A stretch of 24,602 nucleotides of DNA from Paenalcaligenes sp035302345 (lineage in GTDB: Bacteria > Pseudomonadota > Gammaproteobacteria > Burkholderiales > Burkholderiaceae_B), in NCBI GenBank assembly GCA_035302345.1, contig DATGSS010000070.1, positions 1 to 24,602 of the forward strand, read 5' to 3'. The position numbers and the translations under genes were made by a program. The notes beneath the pieces are model-generated. The model worked only from the letters and a program-made list of their open reading frames with translations, ran no database searches and was not told where the DNA came from. Shown one piece after another: positions 15,801 through 23,705 of this stretch (positions are counted from its first letter, which is position 1; the number at the start of each line of letters is the position of its first letter).

Positions 15801-16608
15801 CAAAGAGGACGAAAAAATCCGTTTCCAGGATATAGCGGCACAACCGCGCAAAATTATTACTTCGCCTACTTGGTCTGGCATTGAGAGCGAAAAGGTTTCC
15901 TACAACGCCGGCTATACCAACGTGCATGAGTTAATCCCCTGGCGCACGATCAGTGGCCGACAGCAGCTTTATCAGGATCACGAATGGATGCGCGCTTTTG
16001 GCGAGGCTTTGGTTACCTGGCGTCCACCCATTAATCTAAAGGCCTTGGATGAGGAATCCATGCAGGTATTGGCACCTAATGAACCCCATTTAGTGTTGAA
16101 CTTTTTGACGCCACACCAAAAGTGGGGAATCCATTCAACCTATACCGATAACCTGTTGATGTTGACTCTAAACCGTGGTGGGCCTGTCGTGTGGATTTCT
16201 GAAAATGACGCGAAAAAAGGCCAACTGGTAGATAACGACTGGGTCGAGGTCTTTAACCGTAATGGTGCTTTAACAGCGCGCGTTGTGGTCAGCCAGCGCA
16301 TTAAAGATGGCTCGATGTTTATGTATCACGCCCAGGAAAAAATTGTAAACGTTCCCGGTAGCCAACTGACCGGTAAACGTGGGGGTATTCATAACTCAGT
16401 CACACGGACAGTGTTAAAGCCGACACATATGATTGGTGGCTATGGGCAACTTTCTTATGGGTTTAACTATTACGGCACAGTGGGCGCTAACCGCGATGAG
16501 TTCGTAATCTTGCGCAAACTAACCAAAGTGGATTGGCTTGATGAGCCATCCCTCGACTCTACCGAGGCTTCATCACCAAATAATCCTCAGACAACGGAGG
16601 CCAGATAA
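12829..16608 (+). CDS. narG: Respiratory nitrate reductase alpha subunit NarG
   Basis: This 1259-residue protein is the catalytic molybdenum subunit of membrane-bound nitrate reductase (E. coli NarG is 1247 residues). The N-terminal H-G-V-N-C-T-G-S-C-S-W motif gives H51, C55 and C59, and C94 follows in R-G-C-P-R-G; these four bind the FS0 cluster with its unusual His ligand. The segment F-Y-D-W-Y-C-D-L-P-P near 217-226 holds the Asp (D223) that coordinates Mo of the bis-MGD cofactor, and W-G-S-N-V-P-Q-T-R-T-P-D follows. No twin-arginine signal peptide is present, so the active site faces the cytoplasm, as in Nar rather than Nap enzymes. GGGAGG lies four bases before the ATG. The stop overlaps the narH start by one base. 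Confidence 0.98.
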   Translation: MSQLLDRLNFFGTLRKNTFSDGHGETTIEDRDWEDVYRHRWQHDKEVRSTHGVNCTGSCSWKIYVKSGIVTWEVQQTDYPRTRPDLPNHEPRGCPRGASYSWYIYSANRVKTPLVRGRLMRLWREKRKTMAPLEAWESIQNDPAARESYTRTRGKGGFVRASWDEVTEIIATANVYTVRKYGPDRVFGFSPIPAMSMISYAAGTRYLSLIGGTCMSFYDWYCDLPPSSPQTWGEQTDVPESADWYNSNYLLIWGSNVPQTRTPDAHFYTEARYKGTKSAVISPDYSEAAKFGDIWLNPKQGTDSALGMAFGHVILREFHLDRQAPYFADYCRRYTDMPMLVRLDNKGDRLIPGRQLRASDLAENLGEDHNPEWKTIGYDTISKQLVAPNGSIGFRWGDQGQWNLEQQAQGKDIELQLSFIDQADHDEVVAVDFPYFGAKATNDFVVDDRGDVLTRRVPAKRITLANGQEALVATVFDLMCANYSLDRGLGGDHVAKDYSEDVPFTPAWAEKITGVRQDKIIQVAREFADNAEKTKGRSMVIIGAGVNHWYHMDMTYRSVINMLVMSGCVGKSGGGWSHYVGQEKLRPQTGWTAVAFALDWNRPPRHMNSTSAFYAHTDQWRYETLTTEDILSPTAPEGDWNKLSLIDYNIRAERMGWLPSAPQLNTNPLEVAKAAKAAGMDVSDYVAEKLKSGELGMACEDPDDPQNWPRNLFVWRSNLLGSSGKGHEYFLKHLLGTDHGVQGKDLGDEGGVKPIEAKWHDKAPEGKLDLLVTIDFRMSTTAVYSDIVLPTASWYEKDDLNTSDMHPFIHPFQAAIDPAYESKTDWDIFKVIAEKFSAIAPDVLGVEDDVVQLPLQHDSPGEIKQPEVRDWKKGECDLIPGVTAPAYIKVERDYPNIYKRYTSVGPLMEELGNGGKGINWDTKKEIDHLRALNGVVIEEGPSKGLPRMDSAIDACETVLMLAPETNGSVAVRAWESLSKITGRDHTHLAKPKEDEKIRFQDIAAQPRKIITSPTWSGIESEKVSYNAGYTNVHELIPWRTISGRQQLYQDHEWMRAFGEALVTWRPPINLKALDEESMQVLAPNEPHLVLNFLTPHQKWGIHSTYTDNLLMLTLNRGGPVVWISENDAKKGQLVDNDWVEVFNRNGALTARVVVSQRIKDGSMFMYHAQEKIVNVPGSQLTGKRGGIHNSVTRTVLKPTHMIGGYGQLSYGFNYYGTVGANRDEFVILRKLTKVDWLDEPSLDSTEASSPNNPQTTEAR

Positions 16609-18125
16609 TGAGAATTCGTGCACAAATTGCGATGGTGCTTAACCTGGACAAATGTATCGGGTGTCACACGTGTTCAGTCACCTGTAAAAACGTCTGGACA
16701 AGCCGTGAGGGGGTTGAGTACGCATGGTTTAATAACGTTGAAAGCAAGCCAGGCATTGGTTACCCGAAAGACTGGGAAAATCAAAAGCGCTGGAAAGGCG
16801 GCTGGGTGCGTACGCGCTCAGGCAAATTACAACCAAAGCAGGGCGCAAAATGGCGGATTTTGTCGCATATTTTTGCAAATCCTAATTTGCCAGAAATCGA
16901 TGATTTCTACGAGCCTTTTGATTTTGATTATGAAATCCTGCAAGAGGGTCCCGAATCAGCTCATTTTCCAACAGCGCGTCCACGCTCGGTAATCACCGGC
17001 GAGCGTATGGAAAAAATTGAATGGGGCCCCAACTGGGAAGAAATTCTCAGTGGTGAGTTTTCCAAGCGCTCTCAGGATTACAACTTTGAAGGGGTTCAAA
17101 AAGAAATCTATGGCGAATACGAAAATACTTTTATGATGTATTTGCCGCGCCTATGTGAGCACTGCCTTAACCCTACCTGTGTGGCTTCTTGTCCATCGGG
17201 CGCTATATATAAGCGCGAAGAGGATGGGGTGGTCCTGATTGACCAGGAAAAATGTCGTGGTTGGCGCATGTGCGTTTCTGGCTGTCCTTATAAGAAGATC
17301 TATTACAACTGGTCCACAGGAAAGTCTGAAAAATGCGTTTTTTGCTATCCGCGGATCGAAAGTGGTTTGCCCACTGTGTGCTCCAAGAGCTGTGTTGGTC
17401 GGATTCGCTATTTGGGTGTGGTTTTGTATGACGCAGATCGTATATCCGAGGCTGCAAGCGCACCTGATGACCAAGACCTATACCAAGCACAGCTTGATAT
17501 TTTCTTAGATCCTAATGATCCTGAGATTATCGCTGAAGCGCGTGCACAGGGCATTTCTGACGACTGGATCGAGGGTGCTCAGAACTCGCCTATCTGGAAA
17601 ATGGCTATGGAGTGGAAGATCGCATTCCCGCTCCACCCTGAATACCGCACCTTGCCCATGGTTTGGTATGTACCGCCATTGTCACCTATTCAGAACGCAG
17701 CTGAAGCCGGCAGAATTTCGGCTCAAGGTGACATGCCAGATGTTCGTTCATTACGTATTCCTGTACGGTATCTGGCTAATATGCTCACAGCTGGGCGCGA
17801 AGAACCGGTGGTTTCTGCGCTCGAACGTATGCTAGCTATGCGTTCCTTTATGCGTGCCAAAACAGTTGATGGTGTGATCAATACCGAAATCGCTGAACGT
17901 GTGGGGCTGACCCCTGAGCAGATAGACGAGATGTATCAACTCATGGCGATTGCTAATTATGAGGATCGTTTTGTCATACCCACCTCGCAGCGCGAGATCA
18001 CAGAGGATGGTGCAGATATTCAAAGCGCCTGTGGGTTTACCGATGGAAACCAATGTTCTGCCGGTCACTCGGGACGACGCTTGTTTGCAACCAATAAATT
18101 TAGAGCAGAAACGGAGCAGTTATGA
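16608..18125 (+). CDS. narH: Respiratory nitrate reductase beta subunit NarH
   Basis: This 505-residue iron-sulfur subunit passes electrons from NarI to NarG. Four cysteine groups are visible: C16, C19, C22 and C26; C183, C186, C191 and C195; C216, C222 and C226 with W219 replacing the second Cys; and C243, C246, C258 and C262. The C-R-G-W-R-M-C motif with Trp is the hallmark of the [3Fe-4S] centre, so the set gives three [4Fe-4S] and one [3Fe-4S] clusters, as in E. coli NarH. The ACGGAGG ribosome site lies inside the end of narG, and the start overlaps the narG stop (TAATG), so the two subunits are translationally coupled. Nothing is missing. Confidence 0.98.
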   Translation: MRIRAQIAMVLNLDKCIGCHTCSVTCKNVWTSREGVEYAWFNNVESKPGIGYPKDWENQKRWKGGWVRTRSGKLQPKQGAKWRILSHIFANPNLPEIDDFYEPFDFDYEILQEGPESAHFPTARPRSVITGERMEKIEWGPNWEEILSGEFSKRSQDYNFEGVQKEIYGEYENTFMMYLPRLCEHCLNPTCVASCPSGAIYKREEDGVVLIDQEKCRGWRMCVSGCPYKKIYYNWSTGKSEKCVFCYPRIESGLPTVCSKSCVGRIRYLGVVLYDADRISEAASAPDDQDLYQAQLDIFLDPNDPEIIAEARAQGISDDWIEGAQNSPIWKMAMEWKIAFPLHPEYRTLPMVWYVPPLSPIQNAAEAGRISAQGDMPDVRSLRIPVRYLANMLTAGREEPVVSALERMLAMRSFMRAKTVDGVINTEIAERVGLTPEQIDEMYQLMAIANYEDRFVIPTSQREITEDGADIQSACGFTDGNQCSAGHSGRRLFATNKFRAETEQL

Positions 18126-18982
18126 TGAAAATACTGAAAATCTTTTCTGTACTATTGGGCTATCCAAGTCCGGAATTACAAGAGGCAGTGCCCGAAATTC
18201 AGACCTTGATAGCTGCGGACGAAACTTTAAACGCCGAGCAAAAAGAATCATTGCAGCCGTTGCTACAGGCTTTGGCTGAAAAAGATATTTATGATTTACA
18301 AGAAAACTATGTGTTTTTGTTTGATCGTTCGCGCTCGCTTAGCTTAAACCTGTTTGAGCATATTCATGGTGAAAGTAGAGATCGGGGCACCGCTATGGTG
18401 GATCTATTACATACCTATAAAGAAGCAGGGTTCGAGCTAAACACTGCAGAGCTACCCGATCACTTGCCTGTATTGCTTGAGTTTCTTTCTCTGCAGTCTG
18501 AACAAGAGGCAAGAGCCACGTTAAACGATGCTGGGGCTATTTTGGTGGCATTGGCTGATCGCTTAAAACGTCGCGAGACTGATTATGCCGCTATATTAGC
18601 CATTTTGGCGCATTTGGCTGGTGTCGATCGCGATAATGTTGAAGCACAGCATTTAATTGCCGAAAAGATGGACAACCCAAATGATCTTGAGGCCCTCGAT
18701 GCGGTATGGGAAGAGGCGCCAGTGACCTTTGGGCAGCCAGATCTTAATGATCATTGCTCTGGATTGTTGATGCGCAATATGCCTACGGGTGATTTGCAGC
18801 ATGCCGAGCGCATGGTACGTGCGCAGTTGCAAGCTATCCCCGAGCATGATTCCATGGGTCGTCCAATGGACTCACCTGCCGTTTCCCAAAGCCCTTATGG
18901 GCCTTTGGCACAGGCAGCTGGCCAGGAGTTCCCCATCTTTATCCAGCGCTCTAAAAAAGCACATAATGAAAAAAGGGGGTAG
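18122..18982 (+). CDS. narJ: NarJ, nitrate reductase molybdenum cofactor assembly chaperone, C-terminally extended
   Basis: NarJ is a cytoplasmic TorD-family chaperone that holds apo-NarGH until the Mo cofactor and FS0 are inserted; it is not part of the final enzyme. The helical core at residues 3-195 has the usual features: L-L-G-Y-P-S-P-E-L near the start, Y-V-F-L-F-D-R-S-R-S-L-S-L-N-L-F-E-H near 63-80, and L-P-V-L-L-E-F-L near 115-122. The familiar end E-E-A-P-V-T-F is at 197-203. A further 80 or so residues follow (204-286); E. coli NarJ has 236 residues. The tail contains a C, an amphipathic helix near 225-238 and a Pro/Ser-rich stretch. The start overlaps the narH stop (ATGA); the second ATG at 18125 has slightly better spacing from GGAG. 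Confidence 0.95.
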   Translation: MMKILKIFSVLLGYPSPELQEAVPEIQTLIAADETLNAEQKESLQPLLQALAEKDIYDLQENYVFLFDRSRSLSLNLFEHIHGESRDRGTAMVDLLHTYKEAGFELNTAELPDHLPVLLEFLSLQSEQEARATLNDAGAILVALADRLKRRETDYAAILAILAHLAGVDRDNVEAQHLIAEKMDNPNDLEALDAVWEEAPVTFGQPDLNDHCSGLLMRNMPTGDLQHAERMVRAQLQAIPEHDSMGRPMDSPAVSQSPYGPLAQAAGQEFPIFIQRSKKAHNEKRG

Positions 18983-18984
18983 TC

Positions 18985-19707
18985 ATGTCATATTTTCTTT
19001 TTGGGGTTTTTCCATATATCGCCCTTACAATCATGATCGTGGGCTCTATTATCCGCTATGAGGTAGATCCCTTTTCGTGGAAGAGTAAATCCAGCCAGTT
19101 CTTGCGCAGGCGACAGCTTGTCGTAGGTTCGGTGCTTTTTCATGTCGGGGTTTTGGTGATATTTTTTGGCCACTTGGTCGGGCTGCTCACGCCTTTTTTC
19201 ATCATGGATTTAATTGGCCTGAGTGATAGATTTCACCAGATCTTAGCAATGGTTAGCGGTGGTATTGCTGGGGTGATAGCTCTGATTGGGGCAGGGATGT
19301 TACTGCACCGACGCATGAGCGACCCGCGCATCCGCAAGACATCCAGTCCCGGTGATATTTTTATATTGGTGCTTATCGTGATTCAGTTAGTGCTGGGTTT
19401 GAGTACTATTTTTGTATCAGCACAGCACCTGGACGGTGTTGAAATGGTCAAGCTGATGAAATGGGCCCAAGGGATTATCTATTTTGGGTCTAATCCAGCC
19501 GCACACCTTGAGGGGGTTAATATCCTCTTTAAGCTGCATATCATTGTGGGTCTGTTGATATTTGCATCTGTCCCATTCACCCGTTTGGTGCACATCTTTT
19601 CGGCACCTATCCGGTTTTTGTGGCGTCCTGGTTATCAGGTGGTTCGTACCCGTCGTGGTGCCAAACCTGCGCGCTCAGGTCTCGAGCCTATGCCGCGTCG
19701 TCAGTAA
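18985..19707 (+). CDS. narI: Respiratory nitrate reductase gamma subunit NarI (cytochrome b)
   Basis: This 240-residue inner-membrane protein has five hydrophobic helices and anchors NarGH, taking electrons from quinol. The four histidines expected to ligate the two b hemes are present: H53 and H63 in L-F-H-V-G-V-L-V-I-F-F-G-H, and H185 and H203 in L-F-K-L-H-I-I-V-G and R-L-V-H-I-F-S-A-P. They correspond to E. coli H56, H66, H187 and H205. The start is two bases after the narJ stop, with AGGGGG just upstream. The basic tail after residue 210 is cytoplasmic and somewhat longer than in E. coli NarI (225 residues). It completes narGHJI. Confidence 0.97.
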   Translation: MSYFLFGVFPYIALTIMIVGSIIRYEVDPFSWKSKSSQFLRRRQLVVGSVLFHVGVLVIFFGHLVGLLTPFFIMDLIGLSDRFHQILAMVSGGIAGVIALIGAGMLLHRRMSDPRIRKTSSPGDIFILVLIVIQLVLGLSTIFVSAQHLDGVEMVKLMKWAQGIIYFGSNPAAHLEGVNILFKLHIIVGLLIFASVPFTRLVHIFSAPIRFLWRPGYQVVRTRRGAKPARSGLEPMPRRQ

Positions 19708-19719
19708 TCGTCGAACCAA

Positions 19720-19751
19720 TTGCAACCCCTGTTTTTGCACAGGGGTTGCAG
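19720..19751 (+). other. Strong hairpin between narI and the prolyl isomerase gene
   Basis: TGCAACCCCTGT and ACAGGGGTTGCA form an almost perfect 11-12 base stem with a six- to eight-base loop, 13 bases after the narI stop. No T run follows on either strand, so it is not a standard intrinsic terminator. It probably marks RNA processing or reduces read-through from narGHJI into the next gene. Confidence 0.6.
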
Positions 19752-19770
19752 CTAGTAGCAGGGTGTAATC

Positions 19771-20685
19771 ATGAAAGTAATTCCTATCCAGCCAGACAAT
19801 CAGTCTGGGCGTAATTCTACAAATGGTGCTCAGCAATCGGGTGAGCAAACCTATTTGGATCCGCAGATGTATATGGATCCGCCGCCAAAGTCTGATAAGC
19901 CCATAGTGGTCAACGGCGAGCAAATCGAGCTCCAAGATATTGCTCTGGAAGCTCAAAATCATCCGATGCCTCAGCATAAGCCCGGTTGGGCATGGCATGC
20001 TGCGGCCCAAGCTTTAGTATGGCGCACTTTGTTTCTACAAGAGGCTAAAAAGCGTCAATTACAAGCTGAACCCATAGAGCTACAGCCAGGGCGATTGGAA
20101 ACCTCAGAAGAAGCGCTCATTAGACAGTTGTTTGATGAGGCTACTCCTGATGTGGAAATTGATGAGGTTGATTTACGCACGCACTACGAACAAAATAAAG
20201 ACCGTTATCGTGGGCCTTCTTTATATGAGGCCGCGCACATTTTGTTTTTAGCAGATCCTAAAGACCCTGTGGCCAGTTCTGAAGCACGAAAAAAAGCTCA
20301 AGCCGTTTACGATGAGCTAATACAACAGCCCAAACGTTTTGCTTATATGGCCAAGGAACACAGTGATTGTCCTTCGGCATCAGATGGCGGCTTGATGGGA
20401 CAAATCTCTACAGGCGATATTGTCCCCGAGTTCGAGGCATCACTGCGTACTCTAGAGGTTGGTGAGCTAAGTAAACCCGTACAATCTCGTTATGGCTACC
20501 ACATCATTCGTTTGGATCACCGTGCTATTGGACAGCCGCTCCCCTTTGAGACTGTCTTGCCGCAGCTAAGGGAAGCAAAAGAAAAGGCCCATTGGATACG
20601 GGCCAGTCGAGAGTTTATGGATGAGTTACTCAAACAAAGCGAAGTGGTTGGTATTGATATGGGGTTGAGTCCTTGGTACGAATAA
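19771..20685 (+). CDS. PpiC/parvulin-type peptidyl-prolyl isomerase of the nar operon
   Basis: This 304-residue protein has a parvulin (rotamase) domain at about 150-250. It starts Y-E-A-A-H-I-L-F, contains S-D-C-P-S-A-S-D-G-G-L-M-G, and closes with Y-G-Y-H-I-I-R-L. A helical region (about 70-145) precedes it, and the first 45 residues are Gln/Asn/Pro-rich and look disordered. There is no signal peptide or membrane helix, so it should be cytoplasmic, unlike SurA or PpiD; NifM is a closer architectural parallel. A PpiC-type gene follows narGHJI in Pseudomonas aeruginosa and several betaproteobacteria, so the position is meaningful; helping NarG or NarH to fold is a reasonable guess. It is 63 bases after narI, across a strong hairpin. 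No moaA gene follows, unlike in Pseudomonas. Confidence 0.88.
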   Translation: MKVIPIQPDNQSGRNSTNGAQQSGEQTYLDPQMYMDPPPKSDKPIVVNGEQIELQDIALEAQNHPMPQHKPGWAWHAAAQALVWRTLFLQEAKKRQLQAEPIELQPGRLETSEEALIRQLFDEATPDVEIDEVDLRTHYEQNKDRYRGPSLYEAAHILFLADPKDPVASSEARKKAQAVYDELIQQPKRFAYMAKEHSDCPSASDGGLMGQISTGDIVPEFEASLRTLEVGELSKPVQSRYGYHIIRLDHRAIGQPLPFETVLPQLREAKEKAHWIRASREFMDELLKQSEVVGIDMGLSPWYE

Positions 20686-20723
20686 AAACTCTTTTATTAA
20701 TTTCTTGATTCGGTTAGGCGAGT

Positions 20724-21536
20724 TTATTCTTTTGGCATGGGATAAATTGCAGTGTCAAAGTCTCCTTTGAAAGGCATGCATTTGTCCTTGTTAGTGCCTT
20801 GCATCATTTTAGCCTTTTCCCAGTAGCATAATGTTGCCGAAAACTCGCCTTTGACCCGACCTGATCCGTTTTCATCTAAATCTACCTTGGTAAACTTTAC
20901 CTCGGGGGCATCGTGGCCGTAGTCATCCTCGCTCCAATAGGCAGTTTCGGGTAAAAAGAGGGTATCCCCACCCGATAAAATATATGTAATGTCAACGTCG
21001 TTGGCATAGATGGGCAGGTCAGTTAGATCCTTTTCTGCGCTGATGCTGGTGTGGATACTGATTCGACCTGAATCAAAAGGGTCATCTTGGTTTGGATCAA
21101 ATGCGTCTATGTCGATAGAAATGCTTTCCATACCAGCTATATCGCCTAATCCCATAGATTCGAAAGCCTCGATCATGGGTCCAGCCTCGGATAGCATCTT
21201 AGCGATGAGTTCTATTTGTTTGGCTTCCTCGGGGCTGAGCTCGCCACTGCTCATGGCCTCTTGGAATTGTTCCATGATCTGTTCTTGATCGGGCATATCT
21301 AGTGACTCTTGTTCCCAAAGAGCACTGGCAGGTAAAGCAGAAACGAGGTGGCTATCAATTACTATCCATTGCGCTTTTTGATTATCAAGCTCGCCTTGAA
21401 CGACGCCTACTGATTTATAGGTTTTGCCATCGCGTTTAAAGCTATCGGCATGCGCTGTTGTTGCACAAAGACTGCCTAAAGCTAGGGCCGTGCATAAGGG
21501 TAGGGTTTTTTTCTTTAAGATTGTTGTGATGGACAT
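20724..21536 (-). CDS. Exported protein of unknown function, acidic
   Basis: I do not recognise this 270-residue protein. ATG 21536 is preferred over the longer open frame (to 21596) because GGAGGGG lies seven bases upstream and a Sec signal peptide begins there: K-K-K, a hydrophobic core near 11-24 and cleavage after A-H-A at residue 30. The mature part is acidic. A helical stretch (80-125, rich in Glu, Gln and Met) is followed by an Asp-rich segment (I-D-I-D-A-F-D-P-N-Q-D-D-P-F-D near 141-155). A likely beta-rich C-terminal part carries the only two cysteines of the mature protein (237 and 253), which could form a disulfide. No lipobox is seen, so it is probably soluble in the periplasm or secreted. 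It is convergent with the prolyl isomerase gene and lies 106 bases downstream of the exporter gene. Confidence 0.8.
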   Translation of the reverse strand: MSITTILKKKTLPLCTALALGSLCATTAHADSFKRDGKTYKSVGVVQGELDNQKAQWIVIDSHLVSALPASALWEQESLDMPDQEQIMEQFQEAMSSGELSPEEAKQIELIAKMLSEAGPMIEAFESMGLGDIAGMESISIDIDAFDPNQDDPFDSGRISIHTSISAEKDLTDLPIYANDVDITYILSGGDTLFLPETAYWSEDDYGHDAPEVKFTKVDLDENGSGRVKGEFSATLCYWEKAKMMQGTNKDKCMPFKGDFDTAIYPMPKE

Positions 21537-21642
21537 GATATCCCCTCCATTAAAAGCACCAGGGGGAACCCGCTGCCCCTGATTCGTTAGTAACAAATTA
21601 CCTAGAGTGAACTAATCCTAGCACGGTGCATCGCGAGTTACC

Positions 21643-23142
21643 CTAAGGGGCAATACTAGCGTGGCGACTGACAGCGCGGCGTCGATCGTATAGATCTTTG
21701 ATGGCGACAAAAAATGAAAGCAGGATAATTAATAAAATGCTCCCAAAGCCTACGACAACCGCAGTAAACCAAGAACTAAGCGGCTCAATCGTAAAGACAA
21801 TTGCAGTGATAATAGCGATCCCCACTGAGGTCCCAATGCGTTGCCCAGTCTGCATCACAGCACCTGAGCTGCCAGCATAATCCAACGGGACCTCAGCCAG
21901 GGTGAGCGCTTGGTTAGGGCTGATCGTTGCACCTTGGCCAATACCAAAAAAAGCCAGCGATAAGAGCAACCACCAGATACTGATATCGTAATATTGGTGC
22001 AGTAGAATTACTAAAATACTGGCTGCTACCCCAAACATGGCAAAAAACAATCCGCCAATGACCACTGCGCGTCCATAACGGTGTACACGTTTGCCAGCCC
22101 AATCTGATGAATAAGCAGACAGCAAGGCCGAAGGAATGCCGACCATCCCGGCTTCAAAGGCGCTAAAGCCAACCGCCATCTGCACAAACATAGGGATCAG
22201 TACCCAGACACTCGTCATGCCTAGGAAATATAAACCCACAATAATGATGCCATTGCGAAAGCTAGGAATTTTAAAGATGGCGAGGTTTACCATTGGGCTA
22301 AAACCACGTTGGGTGTAATAGCGCTCCCACTGAACCCATAGATACATGAGTATAAAACTCACAGGTATGAGTAGCCAGATATATGGTGAGACCTCAGACT
22401 CGACAAAGGGAAAGAGCAGAGCCAGGACTGCAACACCTAGCAGCAACGCTCCGATAGGGTCCAATGAGGACAAACCGCCGCGGCGCTGTTTTGGATTTGC
22501 CTTGGGGCGGTGGATAAGAGGCCGAGGAAACCATTTAAAAGCCAAGTAAATGGTCAATAACCCTACAGGAACATTGATCAAAAAGGTCAGCCGCCAGCCA
22601 ATATCTGGGCCGCCCAGTTGAATTAACAAGCCGCCCATAATTGGACCAATGGCAACAGAAAGACCTACTGAGGTTCCAAACAGCCCAAATGCACGACCCC
22701 GTTCGGCACCGCTAAAGTATTGCTGGATCATGCCTATGCCCTGGGGATTTAAAAAACCAGAGCCAATCCCTTGTATAAAGCGTGCGCCATTTAACCATTT
22801 AGCATCTGGCGCCAAACCCGCTGCAACAGAAGCTAGGGTAAATAATGCGGCACCCAAGATAAAGTACCCACCGCGCCCCATCAAATCACCGGCGCGACCT
22901 GCACTGACCAAGACGACCCCAAAGGTCAAGGCATAACCTGACAATACCCACTGTATATCAGAGTGCGATGCATTTAAGCCGTGTTGGATAGAGGGCAATG
23001 CGACATTAACAACACTCACACTCATTAGGGTCAGGAAAATAGCTGCTAGCAAGACAAATAATATGCGCCAGCGACGGGGATCGGGCTCGGAGTGTGTTTT
23101 TAACGAAAAATGAACGTCTTGGTGTTGTTGTGCTTGGGACAT
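21643..23142 (-). CDS. DHA2 (EmrB/QacA-type) MFS multidrug exporter
   Basis: This 499-residue protein has about 14 hydrophobic helices, as in the DHA2 drug:proton antiporters. Motif A is G-R-A-G-D-L-M-G-R-G (82-91), motif B has R121 in R-F-I-Q-G-I-G-S-G, and antiporter motif C is G-T-S-V-G-L-S-V-A-I-G-P-I-M-G-G (156-171). The acidic residue many family members keep in helix 1 is absent (S-V-S-V-V-N-V-A-L-P), so proton coupling may differ. A MarR-type gene lies 119 bases upstream on the same strand, the usual arrangement for a repressor controlling its exporter. No EmrA-type adaptor is in the window, so it probably exports into the periplasm alone. The ribosome site before ATG 23142 is weak. 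The substrate is unknown. Confidence 0.93.
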   Translation of the reverse strand: MSQAQQHQDVHFSLKTHSEPDPRRWRILFVLLAAIFLTLMSVSVVNVALPSIQHGLNASHSDIQWVLSGYALTFGVVLVSAGRAGDLMGRGGYFILGAALFTLASVAAGLAPDAKWLNGARFIQGIGSGFLNPQGIGMIQQYFSGAERGRAFGLFGTSVGLSVAIGPIMGGLLIQLGGPDIGWRLTFLINVPVGLLTIYLAFKWFPRPLIHRPKANPKQRRGGLSSLDPIGALLLGVAVLALLFPFVESEVSPYIWLLIPVSFILMYLWVQWERYYTQRGFSPMVNLAIFKIPSFRNGIIIVGLYFLGMTSVWVLIPMFVQMAVGFSAFEAGMVGIPSALLSAYSSDWAGKRVHRYGRAVVIGGLFFAMFGVAASILVILLHQYYDISIWWLLLSLAFFGIGQGATISPNQALTLAEVPLDYAGSSGAVMQTGQRIGTSVGIAIITAIVFTIEPLSSWFTAVVVGFGSILLIILLSFFVAIKDLYDRRRAVSRHASIAP

Positions 23143-23261
23143 ATAAGGCGTTTTAAAGGCAAAAAAACGAGCAATATTTTATTAAATGAGCTCGGCTGTA
23201 ATCTTTAACTAATATATAGGATGCTCGCTATAAAAATGGCAAAATAAGCCGGCGCGTCCAT

Positions 23262-23705
23262 TCAATAGTTTTCTTTGTCAGAGTTGTCAGTACCTAAAAT
23301 CTGCGTGACGGATTTAATCGCCCGTTTTACTGGTTGGCTTTGCCGTTTAGAATCGATTTGGCTATATAGAAAAGCCGCTTTGGGATTAATTCGCTGTAAA
23401 ATAAAATACCCTCGTGTGGTCAGCTTTATTGTTTGGCGCGACTCATCATCAGGATTGGTTTCATATTCAATCAAGCCCGCTTTGGCAAGGGCATCGAGTA
23501 CGGGTAACAAGTTACCGGCCGCAGTACTGGCATGTTGTTTTAGCTGGTTAATATCAGGGCGAGGGGTCTTGTTGATGTAATCTAGCACGCGCCATTGGGA
23601 TTCGGTTAAATTAACATCACGCAGCAGGCCCTGCACGCGACTAGTAAGGCGGCTACGTGCTTGTTTAAACACTGTAGGTAGTTTAGAAGAGCGGGAATCA
23701 GTCAT
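23262..23705 (-). CDS. MarR family transcriptional regulator
   Basis: This 147-residue protein fits the MarR family of dimeric winged-helix regulators. The DNA-binding part is seen in L-T-E-S-Q-W-R-V-L-D-Y-I-N, I-N-Q-L-K-Q-H-A-S-T-A-A-G-N-L-L-P-V-L-D-A-L and the wing with D-D-E-S-R-Q-T-I-K-L-T-T-R-G. The helices on both sides would make the dimer interface. ATG 23705 is preferred to an upstream TTG at 23717 because GGAA precedes it at a normal distance. It reads in the same direction as the drug exporter downstream and is divergent from the phosphatase gene. Repression of the exporter and itself, released by a small aromatic or toxic ligand, is the likely role. HpaR, a relative, resembles it, but no aromatic degradation genes are nearby. 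Confidence 0.88.
   Translation of the reverse strand: MTDSRSSKLPTVFKQARSRLTSRVQGLLRDVNLTESQWRVLDYINKTPRPDINQLKQHASTAAGNLLPVLDALAKAGLIEYETNPDDESRQTIKLTTRGYFILQRINPKAAFLYSQIDSKRQSQPVKRAIKSVTQILGTDNSDKENY

Noticed and set aside
19720..19751. Intrinsic terminator after narI
   Set aside because: The stem is strong but no T run follows on either strand, so it is listed as a hairpin only.
21537..21596. Longer start of the exported protein on the minus strand
   Set aside because: It would bury the signal peptide behind 20 residues and put GGAGGGG inside the frame.
22649..22936. Open frame of 95 codons opposite the drug exporter
   Set aside because: It is a Pro/Ala-rich shadow of the exporter gene with no supporting start signal.
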